Below are positions 35,554 through 43,385 of a stretch of 64,000 nt of DNA, one piece after another. The position numbers and the translations under genes are program-made. Positions within the stretch are counted from its first letter, which is position 1. Every line of letters begins with the position of its first letter. Source of the DNA: Flavobacterium lacus (GTDB lineage: Bacteria; Bacteroidota; Bacteroidia; Flavobacteriales; Flavobacteriaceae); NCBI RefSeq assembly GCF_003268815.1, contig NZ_QLSV01000008.1, positions 55,819 to 119,818 on the forward strand, read 5' to 3'. Under the pieces are notes generated by a model that saw only the letters and a program-made list of their open reading frames with translations, ran no database searches and was not told the origin of the DNA.

Positions 35554-36627
35554 TTATACTCCAAAATCTACAACAACTTTATCGGTTGTTGGTACAGCTT
35601 GACAACTTAAAACCAACCCTTTCGCGACATCGTGTGCATCTAAAGCGTAGTTTACTTTCATTTCCACTTCGCCTTCAATCACTTTACATTTACACGTGCT
35701 ACAAACACCTCCTTTACAGGCAAAAGGTAAGTCGGCACCTGCCGCTAAAGCTCCATCCAGAATATTATCATAGGCTTCATCCATCACAAAATGGAATTCT
35801 TTTCCGCCATCGATAATGGTTACATCGGTTCCTTCCGCTTTATGTTCTACAATTTTTTTAATACGTTCTTTGTCTGCTTCCGAAATACCGGAGGTAAACA
35901 ATTCGTAATGAATTTTATCTTTATCTAATCCTGCCGCAACTAATTCGTCACGTAACAGAAAAATCATTTCTTCGGGACCACAAATAAAACATTCGTCAAT
36001 AGTTGGAACATCGATGATTTTATCCGTAAGGATTTGAATTTTCTCTTTAGTAAATCGTCCGTTTAATAACTCGATACTTCTGTGTTCTTTCGTTAGAAAA
36101 TGAAAAATCTCAAAACGACCGAAGTACCTGTTTTTCAACTGTTCAATTTCTTCTTTAAAGATAATTGATTTTACACTTCGGTTCAAATAAAATAATTTGA
36201 ATGTGCTATTTGGTTCCGTTGCCAAGTGTGTTTTTATAATGGAAAGAATGGGTGTTATTCCACTTCCGGCAGCAAATGCAATATAATTTTTTGCTTTATC
36301 GGTAGAAATAGTTGTATTAAACTTCCCGCTTGGCGGCATTATTTCAAGAAAATCATTTTTTTTCAATGAATCATTTACAAACGATGAAAAAACTCCACCA
36401 TTGATTCTTTTAACAGCAACTTTCCATTTATTTTCAACCGGACTGGAACACAACGAATAGGAACGACGCACATCTTCCCCATCAATTATGGCTCGTAAAG
36501 TTAAATGCTGTCCTTGTTTGAATTGAAATTCTTGGCTTAATTCTTCCGGAACTTCAAAAGTTAGTACCGAACAGTCTCTTGTCTCTTTGTAAATATCTGC
36601 AATTTTAATGCTATGAAATTTGGCCAT
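35554..36627 (-). CDS. paaE: Phenylacetyl-CoA epoxidase reductase subunit PaaE
   Basis: 357 residues from the ATG at 36627; a start eight codons earlier is possible but would leave almost no leader after the predicted promoter. A flavin/NAD(P)H oxidoreductase N-terminal part (RRSYSLCSSP for FAD; FAAGSGITPILSII and FICGPEEMI for NADPH) plus a plant-type 2Fe-2S domain at the C-terminus (CKGGVCSTCKCKV ... LSCQAVP, four Cys). It feeds electrons to PaaA. First enzyme gene of the operon, next to a predicted TetR operator. Confidence 0.93.
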   Translation of the reverse strand: MAKFHSIKIADIYKETRDCSVLTFEVPEELSQEFQFKQGQHLTLRAIIDGEDVRRSYSLCSSPVENKWKVAVKRINGGVFSSFVNDSLKKNDFLEIMPPSGKFNTTISTDKAKNYIAFAAGSGITPILSIIKTHLATEPNSTFKLFYLNRSVKSIIFKEEIEQLKNRYFGRFEIFHFLTKEHRSIELLNGRFTKEKIQILTDKIIDVPTIDECFICGPEEMIFLLRDELVAAGLDKDKIHYELFTSGISEADKERIKKIVEHKAEGTDVTIIDGGKEFHFVMDEAYDNILDGALAAGADLPFACKGGVCSTCKCKVIEGEVEMKVNYALDAHDVAKGLVLSCQAVPTTDKVVVDFGV

Positions 36628-36641
36628 ATCTATAATTAATA

Positions 36642-36661
36642 AAACTAACAATTGTTAGTTT
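36642..36661. promoter_or_regulatory. Perfect 20-bp palindrome, predicted TetR operator of the paa operon
   Basis: The half-site AAACTAACAA is followed directly by its exact complement. It starts 15 bases before paaE and lies seven bases downstream of a -7 element (36668-36675), so it should cover the transcription start. The neighbouring TetR-family gene is the natural candidate regulator (inference). Confidence 0.7.
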
Positions 36662-36667
36662 ACAATG

Positions 36668-36675
36668 CAAATTTA
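36668..36675 (-). promoter_or_regulatory. -7 element of the paa operon
   Basis: Minus strand TAAATTTG matches TAnnTTTG. A TTTCG at 36696-36700 about 20 bases upstream is a weak -33. Confidence 0.55.
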
Positions 36676-36738
36676 ATCATTTTTTTTAAATGTTACGAAA
36701 ACGTTTGAAAAAATTAACAGATGTTGATCATCAGAGAT

Positions 36739-37314
36739 TTATTTATTTGCCACTCCTTTTAAAAAAACGGTAGCAATTGTATTTTGAAGGGTTTGAGCGT
36801 CTAAATCTTTGGTTTTATTATACCACAAATACATGGTTCGAAGGGTAGATAATATAGAAAAAACCACTACTTCCTGATTACAATTTTTCAATTCTCCGGC
36901 CAAAACACCTTCGCTGATTATTTTACGGAAATTCGCTTCATATTCTGTACGCATTTTAACAAAATACTGAAGTTCATCGTCGGTTAAATGCATCCAATCG
37001 TTGTTTAAACAAGCCAACGCATCCGCATTTCTCAGCGTAATATCAATATGCAATTGAATGACACGCTCAATTTTGGTTAGTACCAAATCATTCGAATTGA
37101 CAATTTCATTCATCACATTGGTAAATTCTTCCGCAATTTCAATGATAATTAAAACTAGTATTTCTTGCTTCGATTTAATGTGATTATACAGGCTCGCTGC
37201 TTTGATATTCATGGCTTGGGCAATGTCACGCATGGTCACAGCACTATATCCTTTTTCTTTAAAAAGTTGAGCGGCAATGGTGATTATCTCTAATTTTCGA
37301 TCGGTAATTTTCAT
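36739..37314 (-). CDS. TetR/AcrR-family regulator, probable PaaR-type repressor
   Basis: 191 residues from the ATG at 37314 (an upstream TTG at 37323 is less likely). The N-terminal helix-turn-helix reads YSAVTMRDIAQAMNIKAASLYNHIKSKQEIL (residues ~20-52, quoted in part as VTMRDIAQAMNI and SLYNHIKSK); the C-terminal part is an all-helical ligand-binding domain. It is immediately upstream of paaE on the same strand and a perfect palindrome lies between them, so it probably represses the paa genes and responds to phenylacetyl-CoA, as known for PaaR regulators (function inferred). A TATATTTG on the minus strand at 37321-37328 could be its -7 element. Confidence 0.85.
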   Translation of the reverse strand: MKITDRKLEIITIAAQLFKEKGYSAVTMRDIAQAMNIKAASLYNHIKSKQEILVLIIIEIAEEFTNVMNEIVNSNDLVLTKIERVIQLHIDITLRNADALACLNNDWMHLTDDELQYFVKMRTEYEANFRKIISEGVLAGELKNCNQEVVVFSILSTLRTMYLWYNKTKDLDAQTLQNTIATVFLKGVANK

Positions 37315-37383
37315 AGAAATCAAATATAATAGAATATTTTCAGCTGCGTAACTTTTGTTACCAATTAAACTAATAAACGCTAT

Positions 37384-37391
37384 TATCTTTG
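37384..37391 (+). promoter_or_regulatory. Candidate -7 element of the rhodanese gene
   Basis: TATCTTTG matches TAnnTTTG, 19 bases before the ATG at 37411. Just upstream lies a small dyad GTAAC-4-GTTAC at 37348-37361, midway between this gene and the divergent tetR. Confidence 0.45.
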
Positions 37392-37410
37392 TACCATAAA
37401 ATTGAAAATT

Positions 37411-37719
37411 ATGGGATTATTAGATATGCTAGGTTTTGGTTCAAAAACTGAAAATGTAAAAAATTTTACGGATAGAAATGCAGTGATTATTGACGTTCGA
37501 ACTGTTGGCGAATTTCAGCAAGGACACATTAAAAATTCGAAAAACATTCCGTTGAACATTCTTTCAACAAAAATTAATGAAATTAAAAAACTGAATAAAC
37601 CAGTAATTGTTTGTTGTCAAAGTGGTATGCGAAGCGGTCAAGCAGCCGGTATTTTAAAAAGTAATGGCATTGAAGTAATGAATGGTGGTGGCTGGCAGAG
37701 TTTGGAAAACAAATTGTAA
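37411..37719 (+). CDS. Single-domain rhodanese-like protein
   Basis: 102 residues from the ATG at 37411 (an in-frame TTG nine bases earlier is less likely). RNAVIIDVRTVGEFQQGHIKNSKNIPL and the active-site loop CCQSGMRSGQAA with the catalytic Cys identify a single rhodanese domain, which carries sulfur as a persulfide. No signal peptide, so cytosolic. Transcribed divergently from tetR; substrate unknown. A hairpin terminator follows. Confidence 0.88.
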   Translation: MGLLDMLGFGSKTENVKNFTDRNAVIIDVRTVGEFQQGHIKNSKNIPLNILSTKINEIKKLNKPVIVCCQSGMRSGQAAGILKSNGIEVMNGGGWQSLENKL

Positions 37720-37741
37720 AACCCAGGAAAATGTAGTATTG

Positions 37742-37771
37742 AAACGGTTCCAACTGGAGTCGTTTTTTTAT
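37742..37771. terminator. Terminator between convergent rhodanese and DUF4230 genes
   Basis: AAACGGTTCCA pairs with TGGAGTCGTTT (two G-T wobbles) around a two-base gap, followed by a T-run on the plus strand. The first bases of the tail overlap the DUF4230 stop codon. Confidence 0.65.
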
Positions 37772-38460
37772 GTTTTTAATTTACCTTTTAAGGCGGTTTG
37801 CGACTTAATCACTTCTCCATTGTATTGTAAAGTCCAACCCATCGTATTTGTCAAAATCAATATTTTGGAAAGTTCACTAATCAATCGGTTTTCAGCGTTG
37901 GTTTTGAGTTTTGATTTTTCCATTTTTTTGGCGATTTCAGCTTTGACTTTCTTATTAATTTTATTGTAATCAGCTGTTCCAAACGGATTAAAAGTGCTTT
38001 CATCGATACTGTAAAATTGGATATCGGGATTGATTTTCATTTCGGCTTCAGGAATGTTTGTGATGGAAATGGTTTTGGTGGTCTCATTAATATCATATTT
38101 AATTTTGCTTAAATCATACGAAACCGTCACTTCGGCATTCACAACCATCAAGGCTTTCTTTTCAAAAGAAATCATATCCATCAAATATTTCTTTTGATCT
38201 TTGTATGTCATTACTTGCGAATACGTTCCTTCGGTAACAACTAATTTGGAGACATTTCGCAATTGTTTTTGGATTAAAGCAGAATTGTATTCGATAGTGG
38301 AAGAATCTTTTTCTTTCGTAAAATATTGATAACCGAGATAAAGTAAAACACCAAAAATGATGATGTAAATCAATTTCCCCGATCGTCCAATCGCCTGAAT
38401 AATAGGAACTAATATGTTTTTAAGTTGCGTTTCTGTGGATTGATTTCTTCGTGTTGCCAT
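37768..38460 (-). CDS. DUF4230 membrane-anchored protein
   Basis: 230 residues. One N-terminal membrane segment (~29-46, LIYIIIFGVLLYLGYQYF) is followed by a soluble domain with MTYKDQKKYLMDMISFEKKALMVVNAEVTVSYDLSKI, typical of DUF4230, and a C-terminal helix with a tail (only short parts quoted: VVNAEVTVSYDL). Probably envelope-associated; function unknown. It lies 29 bases after the response regulator on the same strand and may share its transcript. Confidence 0.8.
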   Translation of the reverse strand: MATRRNQSTETQLKNILVPIIQAIGRSGKLIYIIIFGVLLYLGYQYFTKEKDSSTIEYNSALIQKQLRNVSKLVVTEGTYSQVMTYKDQKKYLMDMISFEKKALMVVNAEVTVSYDLSKIKYDINETTKTISITNIPEAEMKINPDIQFYSIDESTFNPFGTADYNKINKKVKAEIAKKMEKSKLKTNAENRLISELSKILILTNTMGWTLQYNGEVIKSQTALKGKLKT

Positions 38461-38489
38461 CGCCTATATATTTATACGAAGATAAAAAT

Positions 38490-39140
38490 TTAAATCAACT
38501 TATTCGATTTGGCTTTTTGAATGGCTTCTAATTTATTGTGCACTTGAAGTTTAGTATAAATATTTTCGATGTGTTTTCGAACAGTTGATGGCGAAAGTAT
38601 CAAATTATCGGCAATTTGGTTATAATTTAATCCTTTTGAAAGTTGTTCCAATACTTCAATTTCACGTGTGGAAAGTTTGATTTCTTCTTCTTCCGTTTTT
38701 GCATCAAAATCGATGGGATTTCGCAATAATTTTAAAGTTTTTAAAGCAATAGAAGGATTCATCGCCGCTCCACCGTTTAATGTTTCAATAATACCTTGGT
38801 GCAAATCGGTTGGATTGACTTCTTTGAGTAAATAACCATCTGCTCCGGCTTTGATGGCGTTGAAAATATTTTCATCATTATCAAAAGCGGTTAACATGAT
38901 AACTTTTATTTGTGGATATTTTTGTTTGATGATGGCGGTGGCTTCAATTCCGTTGAGAATTGGCATTTCGATATCCATCAAAAGGACATCTAAGTTATGA
39001 TTAGCATCTAATTTGGTTAATAATTCAGCTCCGTTTAAAGCAGAAAATTTGATTTGAATATCTTCAAAAAAAGATAATTTTTCCCGGATAGCTTTGATTA
39101 GAAAACTGTTATCATCAATGATGGCGAGTTTGATATTCAT
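38490..39140 (-). CDS. NarL/LuxR-type response regulator
   Basis: 216 residues. Receiver domain with acidic pair DD (9-10), phosphoacceptor Asp56 (VLLMDIEMP), Thr84 (MLTAF) and Lys106 (LLKEV); C-terminal LuxR-type helix-turn-helix (LSTREIEVLEQLSKGLNYNQ, then SPSTVRKHIENIYTKL). It pairs with the TPR sensor kinase encoded upstream on the same strand. Three identical-type palindromes in front of its own unit, the kinase unit and the lipoprotein gene are predicted to be its binding sites. It follows the 88-residue gene by five bases. Confidence 0.93.
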   Translation of the reverse strand: MNIKLAIIDDNSFLIKAIREKLSFFEDIQIKFSALNGAELLTKLDANHNLDVLLMDIEMPILNGIEATAIIKQKYPQIKVIMLTAFDNDENIFNAIKAGADGYLLKEVNPTDLHQGIIETLNGGAAMNPSIALKTLKLLRNPIDFDAKTEEEEIKLSTREIEVLEQLSKGLNYNQIADNLILSPSTVRKHIENIYTKLQVHNKLEAIQKAKSNKLI

Positions 39141-39145
39141 TTTTC

Positions 39146-39412
39146 TTAAAAATTAGTTTTACTAAAAAGATGTAAAAATTCGAGTTTCAATTGAATGGCG
39201 TTTAGTTTCTGTTGCGTAGTTTCTTCTAATTCAGCTAAATTATTGATGGAATCATTCATTTTATCTTTTTTATTTTTTTCTGAAATCAATTGATCTTGAA
39301 TACAAAAAACACGGTAAAGATGTTCTTTCTCTTTTTTACTATTTTTTCGTTTGAAAAATAAAATCAAAAATAGATTTATCAAAATAAAGAGAATGATAAG
39401 TGATTGATTCAT
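39146..39412 (-). CDS. Small membrane-anchored coiled-coil protein
   Basis: 88 residues, not assigned to a family. Residues 3-20 (QSLIILFILINLFLILFF) form one membrane segment; the rest is charged and helical with a coiled-coil look (EKEHLYRVF, NNLAELEETTQQKLNAIQLKLE). It lies between the sensor kinase and the response regulator, five bases before the latter, with a predicted activator site and -7 element in front, so it probably belongs to the same signalling system. Confidence 0.6.
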   Translation of the reverse strand: MNQSLIILFILINLFLILFFKRKNSKKEKEHLYRVFCIQDQLISEKNKKDKMNDSINNLAELEETTQQKLNAIQLKLEFLHLFSKTNF

Positions 39413-39436
39413 AAAATTTCATTTTTTGATTGAACT

Positions 39437-39444
39437 CAAATTTA
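39437..39444 (-). promoter_or_regulatory. -7 element of the small-protein/response-regulator unit
   Basis: Minus strand TAAATTTG, an exact TAnnTTTG match, 25 bases before the ATG at 39412. Its centre is 35 bases from the centre of the palindrome at 39467-39484. Confidence 0.6.
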
Positions 39445-39466
39445 GCAAAAAATTAAACTGAATTAC

Positions 39467-39484
39467 ATACGGCAATTGCCTTAT
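39467..39484. promoter_or_regulatory. Palindromic operator, site 1 (response-regulator unit)
   Basis: ATACGGCAATTGCCTTAT: a perfect GGCAATTGCC core with near-perfect flanks, located directly after the kinase stop codon. One of three sites with consensus ATACGGCAwwTGCCGTAT. Confidence 0.75.
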
Positions 39485-39485
39485 T

Positions 39486-41381
39486 CTACGAAATTTCTTT
39501 TTCTATTAAAACGGTTGTTCCTTTTTCTTTTTCGGAAATAATTTTGAAGTTGGCATTGAGTTCTAATGCTCTTTTTTTCATATTATTTAAACCATTTCCG
39601 AGTTCGATTTCTGATTCTGAAAAACCAATTCCGTTATCCTTAATGGAAAAAATCATTTTATTATTTTCTTGTTTTAATAGAATTTTAATTTGAGATGCGT
39701 TGGCATACTTTACAGCGTTATTGACGGATTCTTGAATGATTCTGTAAATATTCATTCCTTCAACAGATGAAAATTCGTGTGCAGCATTGACACTGTCTTC
39801 AATAGAAAAATCAAATGAAATTCCGTGCGTTGCCAACTGAGCATTATCAATAAAATTGGTAATTCGAATTTGTAGATCTTCTACAGAAATAGCATTTTTG
39901 TTCATTGCCCAAATGGTATCTCGCAACTCGGTAATTGTGTTTTTGGTAAAGCCACTAATGTTATCAAATTTGGAAACTAATTTCTCTTTGGCGATATCAA
40001 AATACTTCAAATTATCAATGGAAGAAATAATGAATGTGAGTTGTGAACCGATATTGTCATGCAAATCTCTGGAAATTTGCAATCGTTGTTCTTGTAGCTT
40101 ATTTTGGGTTTCAATTTTAACGAGCGCTGCTTTGAGTTCGACTTCCTTGATAAGTTGATTGTTCTTAATTTTTTGTTGATTGTATAAAAGATAGCCGAGC
40201 AATCCCAATACAAAAGCAAATCCTAATGAACCAAAAATAATTGTGTTTTTTTGTTTAATTTTTAATTCATTTTCGGCTAATTCTGCTCTGTTTTTAGCAA
40301 TTTCAGTATCTTTTTTGGCGGTTTGGTATTTCGTTTCTAACTCCTGTAGTTGCTTTACATTGGATAACTTTTGGATGCTATCCTGAAAAACTCCTTTCTT
40401 TTTGTAAAACTCACTTGCCATTTTATAATCATTTTTAGCTTCATATAACATAGCATAGTAATTTAAAGTGTTCTCAATATCAAAAGAAGATTTCGATTTA
40501 TTTGCATAAAAAAAGGCACTGTCAAAACATTTTTTAGCGGCATTATAGTCTTCTTTGTAAAGATGAACATCGCCAATGTTATTATAGGAAGAAGCCAATC
40601 CGGCAAAATTTCGATTAGAATATTCCGTTTTCAATGCTTTATTAAAGTAAATAACAGCAGAATCAGTTTGTTCTAAATAATAATAAACACCTCCAACGTT
40701 ATTAAATGATTCAGCCATTCCCCTTTTGTCATTAAGTTGAATTTCAAAATCAAGTGATTTTTTAAAATAGGATAATGCTTGCTCTAAATTATCTTCTTCC
40801 ACATACACAATCGCCAAATTATTATATGCTTCTGAAAGTCCTTTTTTATGATTTAATTTTTGATACGCTTCAATGGCTCTTTGATGATACGTTTTGGCCT
40901 TTTCGATTACCCCAAGTGATTTATAGACCAAGCCCAAATTATTATTGATAATGGCTTGGTTTAAAAAATCCTTTTTGGCATCATAAATTTTTAAAGCCGC
41001 AAGAAATGATCTTAAAGACGCTTCAAAAAGCCCTAAATTACGTTGACAAGCACCAATATTATTATGAGAAGAGGCAACTATTAATTCATCTTTTGTTAAG
41101 GATAACGCCATTTTAGAATAATCAATTGCTTTGGGATAGTCGCCAATAACACGTGTTACGATACCACGGTTATTGTAAGTGTAGGCCAATGAAAGTTGAA
41201 GATTTTTAGATTTGGCAATTTTCTCCGCTTTTTGTAATAATTGAATTGCTTCTCGTGAATTAGAAGGATAAGTTTTTAATGCTTTTACATTCAAATCATC
41301 AACTGCTTTATCCTCTTTCACCTGAGCAAAAGTTGAGATAAAAACAAAAAGAAAAAAGCACAAAATTCTATATTGGATCAT
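39486..41381 (-). CDS. TPR-containing sensor histidine kinase (HisKA_3 type)
   Basis: 631 residues from the ATG at 41381, where a signal peptide begins (MIQYRILCFFLFVFISTFAQ); an earlier in-frame start would add 24 non-signal residues. Six to seven TPR units (~60-330) face the periplasm, then a membrane helix (~380-400) and a cytosolic coiled coil. The HisKA_3 dimerisation domain carries the phosphorylated His441 in RDLHDNIGSQL, and the ATPase domain contains NAVKYANAS, IKDNGIGF and GNGLNNMKKRA. It should phosphorylate the NarL-type regulator encoded downstream. A 30-residue peptide gene and a palindromic site precede it. Confidence 0.92.
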   Translation of the reverse strand: MIQYRILCFFLFVFISTFAQVKEDKAVDDLNVKALKTYPSNSREAIQLLQKAEKIAKSKNLQLSLAYTYNNRGIVTRVIGDYPKAIDYSKMALSLTKDELIVASSHNNIGACQRNLGLFEASLRSFLAALKIYDAKKDFLNQAIINNNLGLVYKSLGVIEKAKTYHQRAIEAYQKLNHKKGLSEAYNNLAIVYVEEDNLEQALSYFKKSLDFEIQLNDKRGMAESFNNVGGVYYYLEQTDSAVIYFNKALKTEYSNRNFAGLASSYNNIGDVHLYKEDYNAAKKCFDSAFFYANKSKSSFDIENTLNYYAMLYEAKNDYKMASEFYKKKGVFQDSIQKLSNVKQLQELETKYQTAKKDTEIAKNRAELAENELKIKQKNTIIFGSLGFAFVLGLLGYLLYNQQKIKNNQLIKEVELKAALVKIETQNKLQEQRLQISRDLHDNIGSQLTFIISSIDNLKYFDIAKEKLVSKFDNISGFTKNTITELRDTIWAMNKNAISVEDLQIRITNFIDNAQLATHGISFDFSIEDSVNAAHEFSSVEGMNIYRIIQESVNNAVKYANASQIKILLKQENNKMIFSIKDNGIGFSESEIELGNGLNNMKKRALELNANFKIISEKEKGTTVLIEKEIS

Positions 41382-41475
41382 AGTATTGCTATTTAGTAAT
41401 CTATTCAAATTTAACTGTTTTAAGCCAAAGTTCACAAAAAATAAGACCTCCAATTTTTATTCTTTTGTCGAAATT

Positions 41476-41568
41476 TTATTTTAAAACCACTATTAAATTC
41501 AGTAACAATACTAAAAATACCATAAAATAAAGGAGCAGCACGATGCGTAATGTTTTAATTGTTTTCAT
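41476..41568 (-). CDS. Candidate 30-residue membrane peptide upstream of the sensor kinase
   Basis: ATG at 41568 to TAA at 41476 encodes MKTIKTLRIVLLLYFMVFLV followed by LLLNLIVVLK: a positively charged start and one membrane helix. It begins with the same MKTIK codons as the lipoprotein at 42235. It sits 23 bases downstream of a predicted -7 element with an activator palindrome and 95 bases before the kinase, so it should be the first gene of the kinase transcript. No family recognised; it could also be a chance reading frame. Confidence 0.45.
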   Translation of the reverse strand: MKTIKTLRIVLLLYFMVFLVLLLNLIVVLK

Positions 41569-41590
41569 CTTTTATAATGTTGGGTTAAGA

Positions 41591-41598
41591 CAAAATTC
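41591..41598 (-). promoter_or_regulatory. -7 element of the peptide/sensor-kinase unit
   Basis: Minus strand GAATTTTG, one mismatch to TAnnTTTG, 35 bases centre to centre from the palindrome at 41621-41638. A TTTG on the minus strand about 18 bases upstream could be the -33. Confidence 0.55.
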
Positions 41599-41620
41599 GG
41601 TTAATCTGCCTTATCAAACA

Positions 41621-41638
41621 ATACGACAAATGCCGTAT
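41621..41638. promoter_or_regulatory. Palindromic operator, site 2 (sensor-kinase unit)
   Basis: ATACGACAAATGCCGTAT; the two halves match except for one base pair and the central AAT. Same consensus as sites 1 and 3. Confidence 0.75.
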
Positions 41639-41644
41639 AAGAGA

Positions 41645-41679
41645 ACTTCCCAACCAAAGCAGATTTTCGATTGGGAAGT
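41645..41679 (-). terminator. Hairpin after the lipoprotein gene
   Basis: ACTTCCCAA (41645-41653) pairs exactly with TTGGGAAGT (41671-41679), 20 bases beyond the lipoprotein stop. There is no T-tail on the minus strand, so termination is only probable. Confidence 0.5.
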
Positions 41680-41698
41680 AAAAAAACCACTGAAAAAG

Positions 41699-42235
41699 TT
41701 AATCTAAATCAATATTGAAAGAGCCTTCTGTAATTTGTTTTTGAGTGTTATCGTCTACGTTTCTTGCTGTAAAATAGAATGTCCCTTTAATATTTGTATC
41801 TGTCACTTCAGAAACTTGAATTTCACCTACTTTTTCACCACCATCAAACGGAGCGTTCCATGTTTCTTCCTGTATATCTAAAGGATTAGACAAATCAAAA
41901 GATATTTCTGCATAACTCACGTTTGCTTGACCTAAGCCAAATTCTCCACCGCCAATATCATAAGTGCCAACGCCATTATAAGTCATGATGTTCAAAACAA
42001 AAGCTTTACTTGATGTTCCGCCGGTATTACCTTGAATCTGCATCATCGAGGAACCGATTTGCGTGGCAAATGTTGCAATTTCAACGGTAGTTACGTTCGT
42101 TCCATCCACTTTCGCGGTAATTGTTCCTGCAGCAGCACTTCCGCCACCTCCACCATCATCATCGCTACTACATGAAGTTAAAAATAAAGTTGTTGTTACT
42201 AAAAAGCACACACAGATAAATTTAATTGTTTTCAT
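41699..42235 (-). CDS. Lipoprotein, DUF6252-like
   Basis: 178 residues. Lipobox FLTSC (Cys ~22) followed by SSDDDGGGGG, the acidic-Gly linker usual for Bacteroidota surface lipoproteins. The remainder (AAAGTITAKVDGTNVTTVE ... TYNGVGTYDIGGGEFGLG ... GSFNIDLD) is beta-rich and resembles the DUF6252 family. Function unknown. It is preceded by the third copy of the palindrome at the same distance from its -7 element, so it is probably an output gene of the neighbouring two-component system. Confidence 0.75.
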   Translation of the reverse strand: MKTIKFICVCFLVTTTLFLTSCSSDDDGGGGGSAAAGTITAKVDGTNVTTVEIATFATQIGSSMMQIQGNTGGTSSKAFVLNIMTYNGVGTYDIGGGEFGLGQANVSYAEISFDLSNPLDIQEETWNAPFDGGEKVGEIQVSEVTDTNIKGTFYFTARNVDDNTQKQITEGSFNIDLD

Positions 42236-42269
42236 AATTATTGTATTTAATTGGTTAAATAATTCGAAA

Positions 42270-42277
42270 CAAAATTG
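42270..42277 (-). promoter_or_regulatory. -7 element of the lipoprotein gene
   Basis: Minus strand CAATTTTG, one mismatch to TAnnTTTG, 35 bases centre to centre from the palindrome at 42300-42317. Confidence 0.55.
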
Positions 42278-42299
42278 CTGCTTTTGGATAAGGAGAACA

Positions 42300-42317
42300 A
42301 TAAGGCAAATGCCGTAT
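42300..42317. promoter_or_regulatory. Palindromic operator, site 3 (lipoprotein gene)
   Basis: ATAAGGCAAATGCCGTAT, same consensus as sites 1 and 2, upstream of the lipoprotein ATG at 42235. Confidence 0.75.
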
Positions 42318-42399
42318 TTTAATAAAATATGGTTTTTTTGGAAGTCAGAACTACTTGTAAAGCACTATAAAAATTAGAAAAATTATAATGTCTAACCTT

Positions 42400-43350
42400 T
42401 TAACTCAGATTTAAAAAAGGATATTTTTCTTGCAATTGCTCAATTCGTTCATGCAGTTTTTGAACAAAAAGTTGATGTTGTTCCGTGTTTAGATTAAATG
42501 GCCGATGCTGTAATCCTTTTTGAATATTTTTCAATTCAGACATAATCGGAAAAACATGATGCGAAACGTGCGATTCTACAAAATGACTCCAAATATAGTC
42601 AATCGCAGTTTGGTTAGGATGAAGCATATCTCCGGCATAAAAGCGGTAATCTCTTAAATCGTCCATCATGATTTCGTAGCTTGGGAAGTAGGTGGATGAG
42701 GGATAATAATTGATGGATGAATGCAAAGCCGAAATTAAATGTGACTTACTCAATTGATTTTCTACAAAACCATCCTTTAAATGACGGACAGGAGAAACAG
42801 TGAAAATGAACTTTATTTCCGGATTGAATTCGGCTAATTTAGATTGAATGTTATTGAGAGATGATTTAATTTCATCAACTGATAATAATTCTTTTGTGAA
42901 ATTGCTTTGTGGTATTTTATGACAGTTGGCAACTCTTTTTTGTGTGTGCGAAAAACGATAGGTCCAAGCCGTGCCTAAAGTAATGATTAAATGCGAACAA
43001 ACTTGAAGTTGTCCGTTTAAATACGTTAGAATGCCATTTAAATTGATGAGCATGTCTTCTTTGTCGGGATTATTCAACTCGGAATGTACTTCAAAACAAT
43101 GCCATAATTCATTTTCAAAAAACAAATCGGCTTCGGTAAATAATCGCATTTCTACAGCACGAAGCAATATGTTTTCTACTGCATCCGGCTGAAAAAGGAT
43201 GCCAAACGGATTGTTGTAGTGTTGAAATTTATATTCTTCTAATTTAACGCTAATATTTTCGGCAAAACACGAACCCATTGAAACCACCTTCGAATAATAA
43301 TCGATGAGATGATTGCTTTTTGGAATGTTGATTGGGGTTCGGAAATTCAT
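42400..43350 (-). CDS. GSCFA-domain protein
   Basis: 316 residues. The name-giving motif appears as SMGSCFAENI (~24-33), followed by YNNPFGILFQP, LIITLGTAWTYR, FIFTVSPVRHLKDG, YFPSYEIMMDDLRDYRFYAGDMLHPN. The arrangement (GSCF with a later DMLHP) suggests an SGNH-hydrolase-like fold, but no function is established for this Bacteroidota family. No signal peptide. It stands downstream of alaS and a small lipoprotein gene on the same strand. Confidence 0.88.
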   Translation of the reverse strand: MNFRTPINIPKSNHLIDYYSKVVSMGSCFAENISVKLEEYKFQHYNNPFGILFQPDAVENILLRAVEMRLFTEADLFFENELWHCFEVHSELNNPDKEDMLINLNGILTYLNGQLQVCSHLIITLGTAWTYRFSHTQKRVANCHKIPQSNFTKELLSVDEIKSSLNNIQSKLAEFNPEIKFIFTVSPVRHLKDGFVENQLSKSHLISALHSSINYYPSSTYFPSYEIMMDDLRDYRFYAGDMLHPNQTAIDYIWSHFVESHVSHHVFPIMSELKNIQKGLQHRPFNLNTEQHQLFVQKLHERIEQLQEKYPFLNLS

Positions 43351-43385
43351 ACTAAAACTGAAATACTATTGAGCTTTATAATAAT

